From: Gloeothece verrucosa PCC 7822
GTDB lineage: Bacteria > Cyanobacteriota > Cyanobacteriia > Cyanobacteriales > Microcystaceae
DNA length: 64,000 nucleotides
Direction: 5' to 3'
NCBI RefSeq assembly: GCF_000147335.1
Contig: NC_014501.1
Span: 4,542,001 to 4,606,000 of the forward strand
A program made the position numbers and the translations under genes. The notes beneath the pieces are model-generated. The model was not told the origin of the DNA and made no database searches. It worked only from the letters and a program-made list of their open reading frames with translations. The first letter of the stretch is position 1, and each line of letters opens with the position of its first letter. Positions 61,438 to 64,000 of this stretch are shown here, one piece after another.

Positions 61438-64000
61438 ATGTCAGAACGATCCCCCCTAGGGGCACAACCTTTATTAAAAAAGTCATCTCCTCTGAAACTC
61501 TTAATCCTAGAAGACCTAAGAGAAGATATAGAACTAATCGTTCTGAGTCTACAAACCGCCGGTTTAATATTTACTTACGATGTGGTTGAAACTAGCGCCC
61601 TCTATCATAAATATTTACAAGAAAATAGTTATGATGCTGTTTTAGCCGACTACCGATTACCAGAATTCAACGGCTTAACGGCTTTTAGATTACTACAAGA
61701 GTCTACACAAGAGATCCCTTTTATTTTAGTAACCGGCAGCTTAGGAGAAGAAGGCGCTGTTGAGTGTTTAAGAGCCGGCATGACTGACTATGTTCTCAAA
61801 GAACGTTTGTTTCGTCTACCCACCGTCTTATCTCGTGCTTTAGAAGAATTTGAACTTCGTCGTCAGCGACAGGAAGCCATTGACCAAATTCAAGCCACCG
61901 CCAAGCGAGAGGCAATTATTAATCGTATCGTTCAAGCCATCCGAGAAAAGCTCGAATTAGAAATCATCCTGCCTACTACCGTTAATGAATTACATCAAGC
62001 CCTTCAAGTCAGTCGTTGTATAATTTTTCAGCCTGACCTTGAGCAACAAATGCGAATTCAGTATGTCAGTGCGGAACTCGTTCGGTCCCCCAGTGAATCT
62101 ACCCGTGAAGGCCATAGTTTATTAGGGATTTATTGTAATTTTTATCGACATTATGGTGCTGACTTAGCTAAAGGAGAGGCCGTCGTTATTAACAAAATTG
62201 ATGACCATCTCCCCCCTGAACTTCAAGCCATCGCCAGAACTTATCAAGTTCGTTCCTTGCTGCTGATCCCTCTGTTGTATCAGCAATGTTATTTAGGCGG
62301 AATCGCACTACATCAATGTGATTACCAACGGGAATGGACAGACAATGAAATTGCTTTAGTAAAAACCATTGCCGATCATTGTGCTATTGCCATTCACCAT
62401 ACTCAACTCTATCAACAAGCTCAAACCGAACTCGCCCAACGTCAGCGAGTAGAAATGACCCTCAGACAAAGCGAACGACGCTTTAGAGCGCTCATTGAAA
62501 ACGCCGCCGATATTATTGTCATTTTAGATGCTCAGTTACGCTTTTCCTATCTCAGCCCCTCTGTAGAAAGGATCTTAGGATATCATTCCCATGAACTGAT
62601 GCACACCAGCATTTTTACACTCATTCATCCTGATGAAGCCGCCGAATTTACCAAAGCTCTCAACCGCATCATAGAAAATCCAGCCACCACTCTCAATCCA
62701 CTAGAATATCGGATCAGAACTTACCATAACACTTGGTTAATTGTCGAGACCCTCTTAAGCAACCTACTCAATGATCCTTGTGTGCAGGGAATCGTCCTCA
62801 ACTGCCACGAAATTACTCAGCGTAAACAAATCGAAGCCCAATTGCGACATGATGCCCTTCATGATACCTTAACCGGTTTTCCCAATCGAGCTTTATTAAT
62901 GGACCGTTTAGCTCAGGCTATTAAACGAGAAAAAAGACGTTTTGGCAGTAATTTTGCGGTTTTATTTCTGGATTTAGACAGATTTAAACTATTAAATGAT
63001 AGTCTTGGTCATTTAATCGGAGATGAGCTTTTAGTGGCTTTTGCTGAACGCCTACAACAAGTTCGCCGTTCCACAGATACCATCGCTCGTCTAGGAGGAG
63101 ACGAATTTGTCATCTTGCTTGAAGATCTTTGTAAAGTTGAAGAGGCGATCCTCGTGGCAGAACGCATTAATCAGGTTCTCTCCTCCTCGTTTATTATTGA
63201 TCAGCAAGAAGTTTTTATTACTGCTAGTATCGGTGTTGCTTTCAGTGCCTACCGCTACCAACAACCTGCACAAATTCTTAGAGATGCTGATACAGCAATG
63301 TATTATGCCAAAAATCGTGGCCGAGCCAGATATGAAGTGTTTGATCCCTCAATGCACATTCATGCGCTCAGACAACTACATTTAGAAAATGATTTACGTC
63401 GGGCCATCGAACGAGATGAACTCGTGGTCTATTATCAACCGATAATTTCTCTAACGACAGGTTCTTTGCAAGGAGTAGAAGCTCTAGTCCGTTGGCGACA
63501 TCCTCAACAGGGAATGGTTTCCCCGGCTGAATTTATTCCGATCGCCGAAGAAACCGGTTTAATTGTCGCTCTCGATCAGTGGGTGTTGAATGCCGCTTGT
63601 GAGCAAATGCGGCTTTGGCAACAAGAATACCCCTATTTAGAACCCATAACGGTCAGTGTTAATCTTTCTGGTCGGCAATTTTCTCAACCAGATTTAATCA
63701 AAAAAATTGACTCTATTCTTAATCAAACTGGTTTAGAGGGAAAATATTTAAAACTAGAAATTACTGAAACCGTATTAATTGAAAATCCTAACTCAGCCGC
63801 CGAAATGTTACAGCAATTGATCGAAAGAAAAATTCAAGTTTGCTTAGATGATTTTGGCACAGGCTACTCCTCTTTAGGCTATTTACACCGCTTTCCTCTG
63901 GATATCTTAAAAATTGACCGATCTTTTGTCAGTAATATAGAACAGAACCGCTCTAATTCTAGCATTATTCGTACTATCATCACCCTGGCAAGAGAATTAG
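61438..64000 (+). CDS. RR-GAF-PAS-GGDEF-EAL signalling protein, 3' end outside window
   Basis: The gene starts 28 bases after the receiver gene and runs off the window after 854 codons. Domain order: receiver with Asp71 (LADYRLPEFNGL) and Lys121; GAF region about 160-330; PAS about 345-460; GGDEF domain with intact GGDEF (553-557) preceded by the RxxD inhibitory site RSTD five residues upstream; EAL domain with intact EAL (681-683), plus NLSGRQF, LEITETVLI, LDDFGTGYSS and LKIDRSF. Both cyclase and phosphodiesterase motifs look complete, so it may both make and break c-di-GMP. The receiver makes it a natural output of the upstream kinase. Confidence 0.93.
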   Translation, partial: MSERSPLGAQPLLKKSSPLKLLILEDLREDIELIVLSLQTAGLIFTYDVVETSALYHKYLQENSYDAVLADYRLPEFNGLTAFRLLQESTQEIPFILVTGSLGEEGAVECLRAGMTDYVLKERLFRLPTVLSRALEEFELRRQRQEAIDQIQATAKREAIINRIVQAIREKLELEIILPTTVNELHQALQVSRCIIFQPDLEQQMRIQYVSAELVRSPSESTREGHSLLGIYCNFYRHYGADLAKGEAVVINKIDDHLPPELQAIARTYQVRSLLLIPLLYQQCYLGGIALHQCDYQREWTDNEIALVKTIADHCAIAIHHTQLYQQAQTELAQRQRVEMTLRQSERRFRALIENAADIIVILDAQLRFSYLSPSVERILGYHSHELMHTSIFTLIHPDEAAEFTKALNRIIENPATTLNPLEYRIRTYHNTWLIVETLLSNLLNDPCVQGIVLNCHEITQRKQIEAQLRHDALHDTLTGFPNRALLMDRLAQAIKREKRRFGSNFAVLFLDLDRFKLLNDSLGHLIGDELLVAFAERLQQVRRSTDTIARLGGDEFVILLEDLCKVEEAILVAERINQVLSSSFIIDQQEVFITASIGVAFSAYRYQQPAQILRDADTAMYYAKNRGRARYEVFDPSMHIHALRQLHLENDLRRAIERDELVVYYQPIISLTTGSLQGVEALVRWRHPQQGMVSPAEFIPIAEETGLIVALDQWVLNAACEQMRLWQQEYPYLEPITVSVNLSGRQFSQPDLIKKIDSILNQTGLEGKYLKLEITETVLIENPNSAAEMLQQLIERKIQVCLDDFGTGYSSLGYLHRFPLDILKIDRSFVSNIEQNRSNSSIIRTIITLAREL

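Overview
The window looks like chromosomal DNA of a cyanobacterium. Evidence includes a ferredoxin-dependent glutamate synthase, a fbp-tal-zwf-opcA cluster (the cyanobacterial oxidative pentose phosphate arrangement), an SLH-type outer-membrane porin, five copies of a small ssl1498-like thylakoid-type membrane protein, an Rcp1-like response regulator, AAA/WD40 and NACHT/pentapeptide proteins, and at least three HIP1 octamers (GCGATCGC at 30117, 35101 and 60473). Base composition, short degenerate repeats and gene content suggest a unicellular Gloeothece/Cyanothece/Microcystis-type genome, but the species cannot be fixed from the sequence alone. I saw no rRNA, tRNA, CRISPR array or prophage.

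Layout. 1-5.1 kb: two consecutive STAND-like ATPases, one with an N-terminal helix-turn-helix-like region and one with a membrane segment and 14 WD40 repeats. 5.1-8.2 kb: a poorly populated stretch with a decayed small gene, small unknown proteins and a strongly structured candidate ncRNA. 8.2-14.7 kb: housekeeping genes (dihydroorotase, lepB, prs, bioD, a geranylgeranyl-reductase-family flavoprotein overlapping mtnA). 14.8-21.6 kb: a receptor-like Ser/Thr kinase with a periplasmic amino-acid-binding-type domain, a glyoxalase-fold protein, exported small proteins and queA. 22.1-26.8 kb: glutamate synthase. 26.8-27.6 kb: a REP-associated tyrosine transposase bracketed by the palindromes it probably mobilises. 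27.6-31.4 kb: a lipoprotein, a leucine-rich-repeat membrane protein, larC and a divergent YciO/YrdC-type gene. 31.5-38 kb: a NACHT-pentapeptide protein, a LysR regulator divergent from a CDGSH iron-sulfur protein, and an exported FAD oxidoreductase. 38.5-42.2 kb: the complete dTDP-rhamnose operon rfbCDAB. 42.2-44.4 kb: repeat-rich spacer, then five head-to-tail 223-bp units each encoding the same 56-residue protein. 44.4-52.4 kb: a DUF1499 protein, then fbp, tal, zwf, opcA and cobB/cbiA with short degenerate repeats between them. 52.4-58.3 kb: a tiny ORF with an exceptionally complete Shine-Dalgarno sequence, a structured leader, a porin, cysK overlapping a DnaJ-domain gene, and a tandem-domain QueD-like protein. 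58.5-64 kb: a sensor histidine kinase, a single-domain response regulator and a large RR-GAF-PAS-GGDEF-EAL protein that runs off the window.

Functional themes are carbon and nitrogen core metabolism, surface polysaccharide precursor supply, and many signalling or conflict-type NTPases. The least explained items are the 223-bp quintuplicated gene, the 52460 micro-ORF with its stem-loop leader, the structured RNA near 7.3-7.5 kb, and the two AAA/NACHT loci.
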